Assembly: GCA_934654805.1 (NCBI GenBank)
Contig: CAKUGW010000003.1
Coordinates: 1 to 57,127 of the forward strand
DNA from: an uncultured Kiritimatiellota bacterium
GTDB taxonomy: Bacteria > Verrucomicrobiota > Kiritimatiellia > RFP12 > UBA1067
Direction of reading: 5' to 3'
Length of the DNA: 57,127 nucleotides
A model generated the notes under the pieces. That model saw only the letters and a program-made list of their open reading frames with translations. It did not search any database and had not been told where the DNA came from. Below are positions 33,356-41,925 of this stretch, piece after piece. The position numbers and the translations under genes are program-made. The stretch's first letter is position 1. Every line of letters begins with the position of its first letter.

Positions 33356-34683
33356 CACTTCACCACCTCGATCAGCTGGCGCACCGTCTCGTCGTAGACG
33401 GGGCGATCCTTGAGCCCCTGGCAGAGGAAGGCGTTCACCTTGTCGATCTTGGCGATCGCCTCGTCCGTCGCCCGGTCGGCGCCCTTCTGGTATTCGCCGA
33501 TCTTCAGGAGCAGCTCGACCTCCTGGTACTTCGCGAGGATCTCGCGCAGCTTCGCCGCCGCCGCCTTGTGCTCCGGCGGCACGATCGCCGTCTGGCAGCG
33601 GGAGATCGACTGGAGGATGTCGATGGCCGGATAGTGGTTGAGCTGGGCGAGCTTGCGCGAGAGGATGATGTGCCCGTCGAGGATCGAGCGCGTCTCGTCG
33701 GCGATTGGCTCGGTCATGTCGTCGCCCTCGACGAGGACGGTGTAGAGCGCCGTGATCGAACCCTTGTCCGAATTGCCGGCGCGCTCCATCAGCTTCGGCA
33801 GTTCCGAGAAGACGCTCGGCGGAAAGCCGCGCCGGGTCGGCGGCTCGCCGGCCGCGAGGCCGATCTCGCGCTGGGCGCGGCCGAAGCGCGTGACGGAGTC
33901 CATCATCAGCAGGACCTTCTTGCCCTTGTCGCGGAAATACTCGGCGATCGACGTCGCGACATAGGCGGCCTTCAGGCGCTCCATCGAGCTGCGGTCGGAC
34001 GTCGCGCAGACGACGACGGCGCGCTTGAGCCCTTCGGGACCGAGATCCTTCTCGATGAACTCGCGCACCTCGCGTCCGCGCTCGCCGATGAGCGCCAGCA
34101 CCGAGACCTCGGCCTCGGTGTTGCGGATGATCGAGGCGAGGAGCGTCGACTTGCCGCCGCCGGCCGCCGCGAAGATGCCCATGCGCTGGCCTTCGCCGCA
34201 CGTGAGGAGGCCGTCCAGCGCGCGGATGCCGAGCGAGATCGGACGCGAGATGATCCTGCGCTTGAGCGGGCTCGGCGGATCGGCGTAGACGGGGTAGTAG
34301 GCCTCCGGGCGGATCGGCCCCTTCACGTCCGCGTCCAGCGGACGCCCCAGCCCGTCGACCACGCGGCCGAGGAGCGTCTCGCCGACGGGCACCATGTGCA
34401 CGCGGCGGGTCGGGATGACGTCCGTCTGCGCGGAGATGCCGGTCATCGTGCCGAGCGCCGTCAGGAGCGCGGCGTCCCTCGTGAAGCCGACGACCTCGGC
34501 CTGCACCTCGAAGTCCTCCCAGGGGTTGCGGAGAATGCAGATCTCGCCGACCTTGACCCCGGGGACGGCGGCCTTGATGATCGTGCCGACGACCTGGATG
34601 ACGCGGCCCTTGACCTCGACCGGCTGGGCGTCCTCGACGGCCCGGTCGATCATCTGCGCAATGTAGTCGAATGCCGATGACAT
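33355..34683 (-). CDS. sctN: Type III secretion ATPase SctN
   Basis: Hexameric ATPase that unfolds and detaches substrates at the base of the injectisome. The 442-aa frame has an N-terminal barrel, Walker A AAAGGGKST (about 172-180), GERGREVREFIE, Walker B-type VLLMMDSVTRF and the QREIGLAAGEPPTRRGFPPSVF motif that distinguishes type III/flagellar ATPases from F1. Length is typical. The start is ATG 34683, 8 bp after sctL. FliI is excluded by the surrounding needle and secretin genes. Confidence 0.96.
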   Translation of the reverse strand: MSSAFDYIAQMIDRAVEDAQPVEVKGRVIQVVGTIIKAAVPGVKVGEICILRNPWEDFEVQAEVVGFTRDAALLTALGTMTGISAQTDVIPTRRVHMVPVGETLLGRVVDGLGRPLDADVKGPIRPEAYYPVYADPPSPLKRRIISRPISLGIRALDGLLTCGEGQRMGIFAAAGGGKSTLLASIIRNTEAEVSVLALIGERGREVREFIEKDLGPEGLKRAVVVCATSDRSSMERLKAAYVATSIAEYFRDKGKKVLLMMDSVTRFGRAQREIGLAAGEPPTRRGFPPSVFSELPKLMERAGNSDKGSITALYTVLVEGDDMTEPIADETRSILDGHIILSRKLAQLNHYPAIDILQSISRCQTAIVPPEHKAAAAKLREILAKYQEVELLLKIGEYQKGADRATDEAIAKIDKVNAFLCQGLKDRPVYDETVRQLIEVVK

Positions 34684-34691
34684 GGCTCCGT

Positions 34692-35309
34692 TCAGCCCTC
34701 GCGGTTCAGGTTCTTCCGGATCGACTTCTCGATGGCGGCGAGCTGGCCCTCGACGGACGCCTCGACGAGACCGGCCTCCGTCTCGACGACGCAGGCCGTG
34801 CCGGAGAGGTGCGCGTCCTCGACCACGTTCGCCGTCGCGACGGACGGAAAGTCCGCGAGAATCTGCTCCAGCCGCGCGCGGACGACGGGCACCATCTCCG
34901 GGGCGACCTTGACCGTGATCTGGCGCTGGTTGCGGACGACGGCCTGCATCGACTTCCGGACGATCTGGACGACGAGTTCCCGGTCGCCGATCTCGGCCAC
35001 GCACTTGCGGAGCGCCTTCATCACGATGTCCGCCATCTTCAGCTCGACGGACTCCATGTAGCGCACGCTCTCGTCGAGGAGGTCGAGTTTCTGCATCAGG
35101 ATCTCCTGTCGGCCCTCGGCGAGGCCGTCGGCATAGCCGCGCTGGCGTTCGCGTTCGGCGGCGGCCTTCGCCTCTTCGGCGATGCGCGCGGCCTCCGCCT
35201 CGGCGGCGGCGACGACCTGTTCGGCCGTGGCGATCGCCCCGGCGTCATCGGACGAGACGCGCGCGCCGGCGGTCTCGACGTCAAAACCCTTTGTCTTCAG
35301 GAGTAGCAT
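34692..35309 (-). CDS. sctL: SctL stator protein of the ATPase complex
   Basis: FliH/YscL-like regulator and stator linking the ATPase SctN to the SctQ pods. The 205-aa frame has a long Ala/Glu/Arg helix (about 25-75, with EAEAARIAEEAKAAAERE), then a V/A-type E-subunit-like C-terminal domain (about 100-200, with ELVVQIVRKSMQAVV and LSGTACVVETEAGLVEASVEGQL). Start: ATG 35309, overlapping the upstream gene by 13 bp. Position before sctN is the standard one. Confidence 0.88.
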   Translation of the reverse strand: MLLLKTKGFDVETAGARVSSDDAGAIATAEQVVAAAEAEAARIAEEAKAAAERERQRGYADGLAEGRQEILMQKLDLLDESVRYMESVELKMADIVMKALRKCVAEIGDRELVVQIVRKSMQAVVRNQRQITVKVAPEMVPVVRARLEQILADFPSVATANVVEDAHLSGTACVVETEAGLVEASVEGQLAAIEKSIRKNLNREG

Positions 35310-35650
35310 AGCCTGTACGCCTCCGGGAACTTGATTCTCAGCAATGTGCGGGTGACGTCCTTCGCGCCCGCGAAATACGACTGGTAGCGCAGGGCCTCGG
35401 GATAGACGCCGGGATTGTCGGCCTTCAGCTGGCGGACGGCCTTCCCGTCGATGACCGTCCGCCAGGCGTCGAGCTGGGGAATGGCCTTGAGCCACAGCTC
35501 GATCTCCGCGCGCACGGACGGATCCAGGTAGCCGAGGCGGCGCAGGTCGCCCTTTCCGTAGACGGCAAACGTCCCCGTCGCGAGGAACTCGTCGCGCACC
35601 TTCGGCCACAGGGGGCCGTTCACCAGCTCTCGTGCCTCGTCCAGCGTCAT
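35297..35650 (-). CDS. Small type III locus protein in the sctK position
   Basis: A 117-aa protein between a TPR-like gene and sctL, where YscK lies in Yersinia. The frame is helical with an aromatic C-terminal half (YPEALRYQSYFAGAKDVTRTLL). No motif proves SctK, which is normally about 200 aa, so this could be a short SctK or a lineage-specific part. Start: ATG 35650, overlapping the previous stop as ATGA; a longer in-frame start at 35665 is possible. Confidence 0.45.
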   Translation of the reverse strand: MTLDEARELVNGPLWPKVRDEFLATGTFAVYGKGDLRRLGYLDPSVRAEIELWLKAIPQLDAWRTVIDGKAVRQLKADNPGVYPEALRYQSYFAGAKDVTRTLLRIKFPEAYRLCYS

Positions 35651-35994
35651 GTCGCGGCCACCCATTGGCGGTTCTTCTTCTGCGAGTCGAGGTGACGCCG
35701 CCACCGCCGGTCGGCCTCCTCGTCACGGCCCAGCATGCGGAGCGCGCGCGTCTCCAAAAGCGCGGCGGGGCGGGCGAGCGCGTCGGGGCAGTCCGCCGCG
35801 CGCAGGACGGCGAGCGCCCTCTCCGGCTCGCTGTCCTCGACGAGCCGTTCGGCGAGGGCCGCCGCCGAGACGCCGTCGCGCGGGTCTGCCTCCACGAGCG
35901 CCTCGCAAAGCGTCTGCGCCCGCGCGCCCTGCCCGTGCCGGGCGAAGACCCACGCCGCCGTCAGCATCAGCTGCCTGTCTTCCGCATCCATCAT
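35647..35994 (-). CDS. TPR-like small protein of the type III locus
   Basis: A 115-aa helical-repeat protein: AWVFARHGQGARAQTLCEAL, then SEPERALAVLRAA and LLETRALRMLGRDEEADRRW resemble two and a half tetratricopeptide repeats. Such small TPR proteins in type III operons are usually chaperones (YscY, YscG, SycD classes). It lies between sctJ and the sctK-like gene, a place where Yersinia has none. Its partner is unknown. ATGA overlap with the next gene. Confidence 0.55.
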   Translation of the reverse strand: MMDAEDRQLMLTAAWVFARHGQGARAQTLCEALVEADPRDGVSAAALAERLVEDSEPERALAVLRAADCPDALARPAALLETRALRMLGRDEEADRRWRRHLDSQKKNRQWVAAT

Positions 35995-36016
35995 CGCCGT
36001 CCCTGAACTTGGTTCC

Positions 36017-36601
36017 TCATTTCTTCGGCGGGAGGTCCTGAAAGATCGTCACCGTGATCTTCTCGTAGGAAAGCCCCTCGATCGCGTTCTTCACGAGCGA
36101 CTTCACCTGCGGGACGGAATCGTTCAGGTCGACGTCCCACCGGCTGCGGATCGCCACGGCGGCGGAACTCGGCAGCGTGTTCTTCGCGAACGGGTCGTTC
36201 TCCGGGAGGACGACGTGGACGCGCGCGTCCACGACGCCGTCGATCATCGAGATCGTCCGCGCGAGATCCTGCGCGATCGCGTCCATGAAGCGGATGCGCT
36301 CCTCGCTCGGGCTCGACACCATGCCCGTCTTCTTGAAGACGTCGCCGACGCCGTTGAACTTGCGGCGCGGGATGCCGCGCCGTTCGCAGAGGTTCGCGGC
36401 GGCGGCGAAGTCGGCCTGGCGGATGGACACGTTCCACGTGCCCTCGTCGCCCGGCGTCTTCGTCGCCTCCAGCCCCGCGTCGATGAGGGCCGCGATCACC
36501 GCGTTCGCCTGCGACTCCTCCAGGCTCGAATAGAGCGTCGCCTCCTTGTCGCAGCCCGTCAGGGCGAGCGCCAGCGCCACCGTTCCCAAAAGCCTCTTCA
36601 T
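36017..36601 (-). CDS. sctJ: SctJ inner-membrane ring lipoprotein
   Basis: YscJ/PrgK/EscJ family protein that forms the inner ring facing the periplasm. The 194-aa frame starts with a lipoprotein signal (LALTGC, lipidated Cys17), then TLYSSLEESQANAVIAAL, the first ring-building domain; RIRFMDAIAQDLARTISMIDGV and RVHVVLP are the family signature of the second domain. It ends with VTIFQDLPPKK and has no C-terminal membrane helix, unlike YscJ and PrgK but like EscJ (about 190 aa). It is preceded by a GGAGGGCACG ribosome site. Confidence 0.95.
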   Translation of the reverse strand: MKRLLGTVALALALTGCDKEATLYSSLEESQANAVIAALIDAGLEATKTPGDEGTWNVSIRQADFAAAANLCERRGIPRRKFNGVGDVFKKTGMVSSPSEERIRFMDAIAQDLARTISMIDGVVDARVHVVLPENDPFAKNTLPSSAAVAIRSRWDVDLNDSVPQVKSLVKNAIEGLSYEKITVTIFQDLPPKK

Positions 36602-36616
36602 GCCACGTGCCCTCCT

Positions 36617-36997
36617 TTACCCGTTCTTGACGAGCGTCGTGATCGCGTCCGTCGCCTTCTTCGCGATGTTGGTGACGAGCTCCTGCTGGAAGGCGAAGTT
36701 CGCGACCTCGTACTGCAGCTGCGTCAGCTGCGCGGCCGAGGCCCCTTCCATCTGCGCAATGTCCGCCAGCGCCGTCATGCGGTGCAGCATGCCCTGCCGG
36801 TCGTCCTGGGCAGCCCGCCACGTCTCGGCGACCTGGCTCGCCATCGGAACCGGCGTCGCCGCCTCCGCGCCCATCGCCCGCGCAAACGCCTCGACCGCCT
36901 GCGGGTCGACCGTCGGCGCCACAGGCTGCGCGGCCCCGACGTTCCCGGTTCCGCCGCCGGCCGCGCGCACGGCCTCGACAATCATCGCTTCTGTCAT
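36617..36997 (-). CDS. sctI: SctI inner rod protein
   Basis: YscI/PrgJ-like inner rod/adaptor between export gate and needle. The 126-aa frame has an Ala/Pro-rich variable N-terminus and a conserved helical C-terminus: YEVANFAFQQELVTNIAKKA followed by TDAITTLVKNG. This matches the family end, where the last residues are a polar KxQ/KNQ-type tail. ATGA overlap with sctG and 15 bp ahead of sctJ, the standard order. Confidence 0.75.
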   Translation of the reverse strand: MTEAMIVEAVRAAGGGTGNVGAAQPVAPTVDPQAVEAFARAMGAEAATPVPMASQVAETWRAAQDDRQGMLHRMTALADIAQMEGASAAQLTQLQYEVANFAFQQELVTNIAKKATDAITTLVKNG

Positions 36998-37362
36998 GTC
37001 GTCAATCCTTTCGCCAGCTGCGCGGCAGCCGGGTCCTCTGTCTGTTCCGACGCCGCCTGCAGGACCTCGGACGCCTCCCTTTCGCGTCCGAGCCGCTGGA
37101 GCGCCATGCCCTTGAAGGCCAACAGCATCGCGTTGCGCGGGAAGCGCACGAGCGCCTCGCCGTCGATGTAGTCCACACACGGTGCGAACTGCTGCGCGCT
37201 GATGAGCAGGATGGCCTTGCCGACCGCCACAGACGGCGCACCGGGGCGAAACGACTCCAGGACCGCGAAGATCGTCTCCGCAGACTTGAAGCGGTTCGCG
37301 CCCGTCGCCATCAGGGCCACGTTCAGGAGAAGCCGCGCCTCTTCTGCCGTCATGTCGAACAT
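36994..37362 (-). CDS. sctG: SctG, TPR-type needle chaperone
   Basis: YscG-like co-chaperone that, with SctE, keeps the needle subunit soluble. The 122-aa frame is a helical repeat protein (LLLNVALMATGANRFKSAET, AILLISAQQFAPCVDYIDGE and LLAFKGMALQRLGREREASE). It lies directly after the needle gene with 6 bp between, as YscG follows YscF. HrpB1/HrpK-type proteins are the alternative family. Confidence 0.65.
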   Translation of the reverse strand: MFDMTAEEARLLLNVALMATGANRFKSAETIFAVLESFRPGAPSVAVGKAILLISAQQFAPCVDYIDGEALVRFPRNAMLLAFKGMALQRLGREREASEVLQAASEQTEDPAAAQLAKGLTT

Positions 37363-37368
37363 CTCCGG

Positions 37369-37689
37369 TTAGCGGAAGTTGCTGGCGATCGACTTCAGCG
37401 CGTCCGCCATGTTCTTCTGGATGTTCGTCATCGTCGTGAGGGCGAGGTTCCACTGCTGCAGGTCATACTGGAGCTGCTGGAGGTTCGCCTGCACGTCCGG
37501 GTGTTCCTGGTAGGTCTTGAGCGAGGCCGCAAGGCGGTTCTCCAGCGTCTGCGCCGCGTTGAAGAGGGCGTTGTAGACGTTGTCCGTATGGATGACGTTG
37601 CCCGTCGTGCTGTCGACGCGCTGAAGGCCTGCGGCGGGATCGATGATTTCACAAAGCCCGGTGCTGGCTGCGCTCGCGTAGGTTCCCAT
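37369..37689 (-). CDS. sctF: SctF needle subunit
   Basis: Polymerises into the extracellular needle. The 106-aa frame resembles YscF/PrgI in its last about 70 residues: a helix (AAQTLENRLAASLKTYQ), a HPDVQANLQ turn equivalent to the YscF KPDNPALLADLQ, then QQWNLALTTMTNIQKNMADA. The N-terminal 40 residues are longer than in YscF (87 aa). The ATG at 37689 has an AGGAGAAGAAG ribosome site. High expression is expected for this subunit. Confidence 0.85.
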   Translation of the reverse strand: MGTYASAASTGLCEIIDPAAGLQRVDSTTGNVIHTDNVYNALFNAAQTLENRLAASLKTYQEHPDVQANLQQLQYDLQQWNLALTTMTNIQKNMADALKSIASNFR

Positions 37690-37766
37690 GTTCTTCTTCT
37701 CCTGTCTGTTGTTCTCTTGTCGTTTCTTGTTTGTGATGTTCGACCACTCGGCCGAAAGTTGAAATC

Positions 37767-37976
37767 CTATTTCCTCAGCTGCAGCCGCAGGAGCTTGCGG
37801 GCGAGCGTGACCGCGTTCTCGAGTGCCGCGCACCGCTCGAACTCGCCGCGCGGCAGGCCCTTGTCCATGGCCACCTTCGCGCGCGCGGCAAGGCCCGTCA
37901 GCACCGCGTCGTAGCGCGCCAGCGCCGCCGCGCCGTCGGGTCCCGCCAATTCCCTTTCAATCTCCAGAAGCTGCAT
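37767..37976 (-). CDS. sctE: SctE-type small needle chaperone
   Basis: A 69-aa helical protein directly upstream of the needle gene, like YscE (66 aa). It consists of two helices (EIERELAGPDGAAALARYDA and a second with LENAVTLARKLLRLQLRK). Families of this size have little sequence signature, so the call rests on size, helicity and order. The upstream gap (37977-38095) contains a GGCGCACT/AGTGCGCC hairpin and a pyrimidine repeat, which break the otherwise tight operon. Confidence 0.6.
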   Translation of the reverse strand: MQLLEIERELAGPDGAAALARYDAVLTGLAARAKVAMDKGLPRGEFERCAALENAVTLARKLLRLQLRK

Positions 37977-38045
37977 CTGCCCGTTCTTCTCCTCTCGCTT
38001 ACCGGCGCACTGAAGTGCGCCCTTTCGCGTTTTCCCCTCTTCTTC

Positions 38046-38094
38046 TCCCTTACTTCTTCCTTTTTACTTCTTACTTCTTACTTCTTACTTTTTA
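38046..38094. repeat. TTACTTC micro-repeat in the sctD-sctE gap
   Basis: Four to six units of TTACTTC with a TTTTTAC variant lie between sctD and sctE, next to a perfect 8-bp hairpin at about 38004-38021 (GGCGCACTGAAGTGCGCC). No ribosome site for sctE is evident within the tract. Confidence 0.8.
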
Positions 38095-38095
38095 C

Positions 38096-39409
38096 TCACG
38101 GTCTCCACTCGAAGGTCGTGCCGCCGTCCGTCAGCGTCAGCTTGTCCGCCGCGATCCGGACGAGGCGCGCCGTGCCGAGCGACGCGCCCTCGGTGAGCCG
38201 CGTCCCGTTGCGGAGGACGACGCACGGATACGGCGCCGTCAGGATGCCGGCGATCGGGTAGTCGGGCGACGACGGCTTCGCCGTCCGGCGCTTCGGCAAC
38301 GCCGGGGCCTCGTCCGCCGCCGTCGGCGCGGTCCCGCCGACGGCGACCCCGCGCGTCTCCAGCCGTTCGATCCCCTTCACGTCGGAATTGAGCGCGCGCA
38401 CGGCCTCCGTCAGCGCGGCCGCCGTCGGGATGCGCCCGACGAGCGTGACGACGCGGTTCGACGCGGCGACGGCCTTCAGGGCCCCTTCCGTCACGACGAA
38501 GAGCAGCTCGTTCGCCGCCGCCTTCAGCGTCTCGTCGTCGGTCAGGTCGAAGCGCACGTTCGGGTCGTCCGCCAGCGCGAGCGAGCGGATCGCCAGCCGC
38601 TCGGTGCGGCGCCTGAGGTTGCCCGCGAGAAGCGGCGCGCCGTTCCGCTCGCCGAGCGCCAGCCCGTGCTGCGCGGCGATCTCGGCGAGGCTCGGCCCCG
38701 GCACGACGGCAGGCGCCGGTTTCGCGCAGCGCGCGTGGATCTCGCGGCAGAGGCCCTTCGCCCAGCCCCACGCGTGAAGCGACTGCCCGACGACGGCCAC
38801 GCGCGCCGTCTCGGCCGCCGGGCAGGCCGCGCGCACGCGCGGCCAGAAGAAGAGGAGAAGGCCGACCGAGATGACGAGAGAAGAGAGAAAGAGGAGCGCG
38901 GCGAAGAGGCAGCCCCGCCTCCGCCTCTCGCTCGCGTTCCCGCTCGCTTCGGCTTCGGCGGGTGAAGCGCCCGCCGCAGACGCAACGGACGCAGACCCCT
39001 TCACGCCAAGCCGCGCCCCCGCCGCGCCGCTGTTCGCCCCCGCCGCGTCGGGTTTTGCGCCCGTCGCGCCGTCGGCGGGTCTTCCGGGTTTTGCACCCGT
39101 CGCGCCGTCGGCGAGCCCTTTGGCGCGGGCGAGATTCTCCGGCCATTCCCCCTCGGCCGGGCCGACGGCAAACGCCGTGGTGCCGACGTCGACGATCTCG
39201 TAGGGCGTCAGCGCCTGCGTCTCGTCGCCCTTGACAAGAGTGACGGTCGTCGCCGTGACGTCGAGCTCAAAGGCGTGCGCCGGCAGGGACCCGTCGGCGA
39301 GAACGATGTCACAGTCGTCGCCGGAGCCGACCGAGACGCGCAACCCCTCGACAAGCGCGATTTCCGCGCCCTTCGTCGGCCCTTCGACAATCTTCAGCAG
39401 AAAGCTCAT
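38096..39409 (-). CDS. sctD: SctD inner-membrane ring protein (FHA domain)
   Basis: YscD/PrgH-like bitopic protein of the inner ring. The 437-aa frame starts with a cytoplasmic FHA domain (about 1-85, with GPTKGAEIALVEG and SGDDCDIVLADG), then a low-complexity linker with two ADGATGAKP units, a single membrane helix (about 166-189) and a periplasmic part with BON-like ring-building folds ending in a VVLRNGTRLTEGASLG segment. The linker repeat is direct at DNA level. It starts 6 bp after sctV. In Yersinia sctD follows sctC; here sctV lies between. Confidence 0.9.
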   Translation of the reverse strand: MSFLLKIVEGPTKGAEIALVEGLRVSVGSGDDCDIVLADGSLPAHAFELDVTATTVTLVKGDETQALTPYEIVDVGTTAFAVGPAEGEWPENLARAKGLADGATGAKPGRPADGATGAKPDAAGANSGAAGARLGVKGSASVASAAGASPAEAEASGNASERRRRGCLFAALLFLSSLVISVGLLLFFWPRVRAACPAAETARVAVVGQSLHAWGWAKGLCREIHARCAKPAPAVVPGPSLAEIAAQHGLALGERNGAPLLAGNLRRRTERLAIRSLALADDPNVRFDLTDDETLKAAANELLFVVTEGALKAVAASNRVVTLVGRIPTAAALTEAVRALNSDVKGIERLETRGVAVGGTAPTAADEAPALPKRRTAKPSSPDYPIAGILTAPYPCVVLRNGTRLTEGASLGTARLVRIAADKLTLTDGGTTFEWRP

Positions 39410-39415
39410 CTTCTT

Positions 39416-41521
39416 TTACACCTTCAAGCGCCCCAAAGGCTGGATGTTGATCTCGCTCGACAGTTCCTGGAAGCTCAGCACCGGCAGCTCGTAGTAGTCC
39501 TTGTCGATCATCTTGCGGAAGTAGCGGCGAATGTCGACCGAGACGATGAAGACCGGCTTCTGGACGACGTGCGACAGGTCGCCGACCGTCTTGCGCACGG
39601 CCGCAAGTATCGCGCGCACGGTCTGCGGGTCCATCGCGAGATAGCTGCCGCCCGACGTCTGCCGCACCGACTTGCGGATCTTCTCCTCCAGCGACGGGTC
39701 GAGCAGGTAGGCGGCGATGATGTTCTGGCCGCCCGAGAACTTGTAGGAGATGTAGCGCGAGAGAGCCGAGCGCACGTACTCGACGAGCAGCACCGTGTCC
39801 TTCTCCTTCTGGCCCCACTCGACGAGCGTCTGCGTGATGCGCTTCAGGTCGCGGATGCAGATGCCCTCCTGCACGAGCCGCTGGAGGACGTCCGTGATCT
39901 TCTGGATCGGCAGGACGCGCTGGACTTCGCGCACGAGTTCCGCCGCCTCCTTCTCCATGTGGTCGAGCAGCAGACGCGTCTCCTGGATGGACAGGAACTC
40001 GTTCGCGTAGCGGCGCAGGACGCCCGAAAGGTGGTACGTCAAGACGCCGTTGAGGTCGAGGTAGCGGATGCCGGAGTCGTCCAGCGCCTGCCGGTTCGCC
40101 TCCGCCACCCAGCAGGTGTCGTGCCCGCTGATGAACGCGCGGTCGGCCTCGAAGGGAATGCCCGCCGCCTCCAGGTTGCCCTTCGCCTCCAAGGCGAAGA
40201 GGAAGCCCTTGCGGAGCTGCCCTTCGGACACTGGCACCTCGTTCACGAGCAGGCGGTAGCGTCCGTCGTGGAGGCCGCCGTTGAGCGAGAGGTTGATGCC
40301 GGGGAAGGGCACGCCGAGGTCGTGGTAGAGCGCCCGGCGGATGTCCATGATCTTGTCGTTGAGGTCCTCGTAGGTGAGCGCGCCGCGAATGTCGGCGTCG
40401 ATGTCGACCATGAGCGGCGTCACCATCGAGAAGTCGTCTTCGGACGACTTCCGGCGCTTCGGCTTCTGCCCCGGCTCCGTCGCCGGCGCGGCGGCGGCGA
40501 GCGGGTCCTCGCGGTGCGCGGCCTCGGCGGCGGCCTTCTCCGCCTTCTTCTTGAGCGACCAGCCGACGAACGCGACGCCGGCGGCGAGGCCGAAGAGCTG
40601 CACCTTCGGGAAGCCGGGAATGAGGCCGATCGCGACGAGCACGCACGCGCCGAGGATGAGGGCCTTCGGCTGCGCGAAGATCTGGTTGACGATGTCCTGT
40701 CCGAGGGGCTTCGACTTCTCCTCGCCGACGCGCGTGACGATGACGCCCGACGTGATGGAGATGAGGAGCGCGGGAATCTGCCCGACGAGGCCGTCGCCGA
40801 TCGTCAGGATGCCGAAGCGCTTGACGCACCACGTGACCTCCTTGTCGAACATCAGCATGCCGATGAGGATGCCGCCGATGATGTTGATCGCGGTGATGAT
40901 GAGGCCGGCGACCGCGTCGCCCTTCACGAACTTCATCGCGCCGTCCATCGCACCGTAGAGCTGCGACTCCTGCGCGAGCTCGCTCCGGCGCGCCTTCGCC
41001 GTCTCCATGTCGATCGCGCCCGCGCGCATGTCCGCGTCGATGGACATCTGCTTGCCGGGCATCGCGTCGAGGGTGAAGCGCGCGGCGACCTCCGACACGC
41101 GCTCGGCGCCCTTCGCGATCACGACGAACTGGACGATCGTGATGATGAGGAAGATGACCGCGCCGACGACGAAGTTGCCGCCGACGACGAAGTTGCCGAA
41201 CGTGTTGATGATCGCGCCCGCCGCGTTCGGGTCCTGCGAGCCGTGCAGCAGGATGCAGCGCGTCGTCGTCACGTTCAGCGACAGGCGGAAGAGCGTCGTG
41301 AAGAGAAGCATCGACGGGAACGTCGAGAACGCGAGCGCGCGCGGCAGGTAAAGCGAGAGCATCAGCAGCACGGCCGAGATGCAGATGTTCGTCGAGATCA
41401 GCAGGTCGACGACCGGCGATGGCAGCGGGATGATGAGAAGCCCGATGATGCAGACGACGAGAAAGGCGAGAATCAGGTCTCCGTATTTCGCCATGCCGCC
41501 GCCGATGTTGAAGATCTTCAT
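39416..41521 (-). CDS. sctV: SctV export gate protein (FHIPEP family)
   Basis: Nonameric major export apparatus protein. The 701-aa frame has seven to eight N-terminal membrane helices with NVTTTRCILL, the FHIPEP loop equivalent (RFTLDAMPGKQMSIDADMRA) and RRSELAQESQLYGAMDGAMK; the cytoplasmic domain (from about 350) contains DIRRALYHDLGVPFPGINL and the LVEYVRSALSRYISYKF motif. It is distinguished from FlhA by the flanking needle, secretin and gatekeeper genes. Starts 20 bp after the SctX-like gene. Confidence 0.97.
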   Translation of the reverse strand: MKIFNIGGGMAKYGDLILAFLVVCIIGLLIIPLPSPVVDLLISTNICISAVLLMLSLYLPRALAFSTFPSMLLFTTLFRLSLNVTTTRCILLHGSQDPNAAGAIINTFGNFVVGGNFVVGAVIFLIITIVQFVVIAKGAERVSEVAARFTLDAMPGKQMSIDADMRAGAIDMETAKARRSELAQESQLYGAMDGAMKFVKGDAVAGLIITAINIIGGILIGMLMFDKEVTWCVKRFGILTIGDGLVGQIPALLISITSGVIVTRVGEEKSKPLGQDIVNQIFAQPKALILGACVLVAIGLIPGFPKVQLFGLAAGVAFVGWSLKKKAEKAAAEAAHREDPLAAAAPATEPGQKPKRRKSSEDDFSMVTPLMVDIDADIRGALTYEDLNDKIMDIRRALYHDLGVPFPGINLSLNGGLHDGRYRLLVNEVPVSEGQLRKGFLFALEAKGNLEAAGIPFEADRAFISGHDTCWVAEANRQALDDSGIRYLDLNGVLTYHLSGVLRRYANEFLSIQETRLLLDHMEKEAAELVREVQRVLPIQKITDVLQRLVQEGICIRDLKRITQTLVEWGQKEKDTVLLVEYVRSALSRYISYKFSGGQNIIAAYLLDPSLEEKIRKSVRQTSGGSYLAMDPQTVRAILAAVRKTVGDLSHVVQKPVFIVSVDIRRYFRKMIDKDYYELPVLSFQELSSEINIQPLGRLKV

Positions 41522-41541
41522 GTCTCTGTCTGCCCTCAAGC

Positions 41542-41925
41542 CTAGCTCTCCAGGAGCGACGCCCGGTAGAAGTCCAGGAGCTCCGTGTCCTCCAAAAGCG
41601 CCTCCAGCTCGTCCGCCGCCCGCTGCGCCGCCGCGCCCTTCCGCCCGCGCAGCGTCCGAATCGCCTTGTGCGTCGCCTGGCGGAAGCCGTTCGCCGAGCG
41701 CAGGAGCGTCGAGTTCCCCTCGGCCGCCAGCATGCCGAGGATGGCGCCGCTGACCGTCGGGTCCTTCGGGAAGATGCCGTTCAGGGCCTCGGAGACGGTC
41801 GTCGAGCCCGGCAGGACCTTCCCCTGCGTCATCCCCCTGGTCTGCCCCGCCGGCGCCTCGTTGTACTCGGACATCGAGATGCCCGTGTTGAAGCTGACGC
41901 CTTCCGTGACCCGGTTCAGGTTCAT
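41542..41925 (-). CDS. SctX-like small secreted component
   Basis: A 127-aa protein between a SycN-like chaperone and sctV, exactly where YscX lies in the Yersinia virA operon. The pattern VLPGSTTVSEALNGIFP parallels the YscX segment PPDGHPVEPHLERLYP, and both end in a helical C-terminus (here ADELEALLEDTELLDFYRAS). YscX is an early substrate needed for needle assembly and binds SctV with YscY. Sequence similarity is slight, so this is a positional call. ATGA overlap with the chaperone gene. Confidence 0.5.
   Translation of the reverse strand: MNLNRVTEGVSFNTGISMSEYNEAPAGQTRGMTQGKVLPGSTTVSEALNGIFPKDPTVSGAILGMLAAEGNSTLLRSANGFRQATHKAIRTLRGRKGAAAQRAADELEALLEDTELLDFYRASLLES

Noticed and set aside
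39275..41545. 756-codon open frame on the plus strand opposite sctV
   Set aside because: Shadow frame with Arg/Asp/Glu-rich content; sctV is intact on the minus strand.
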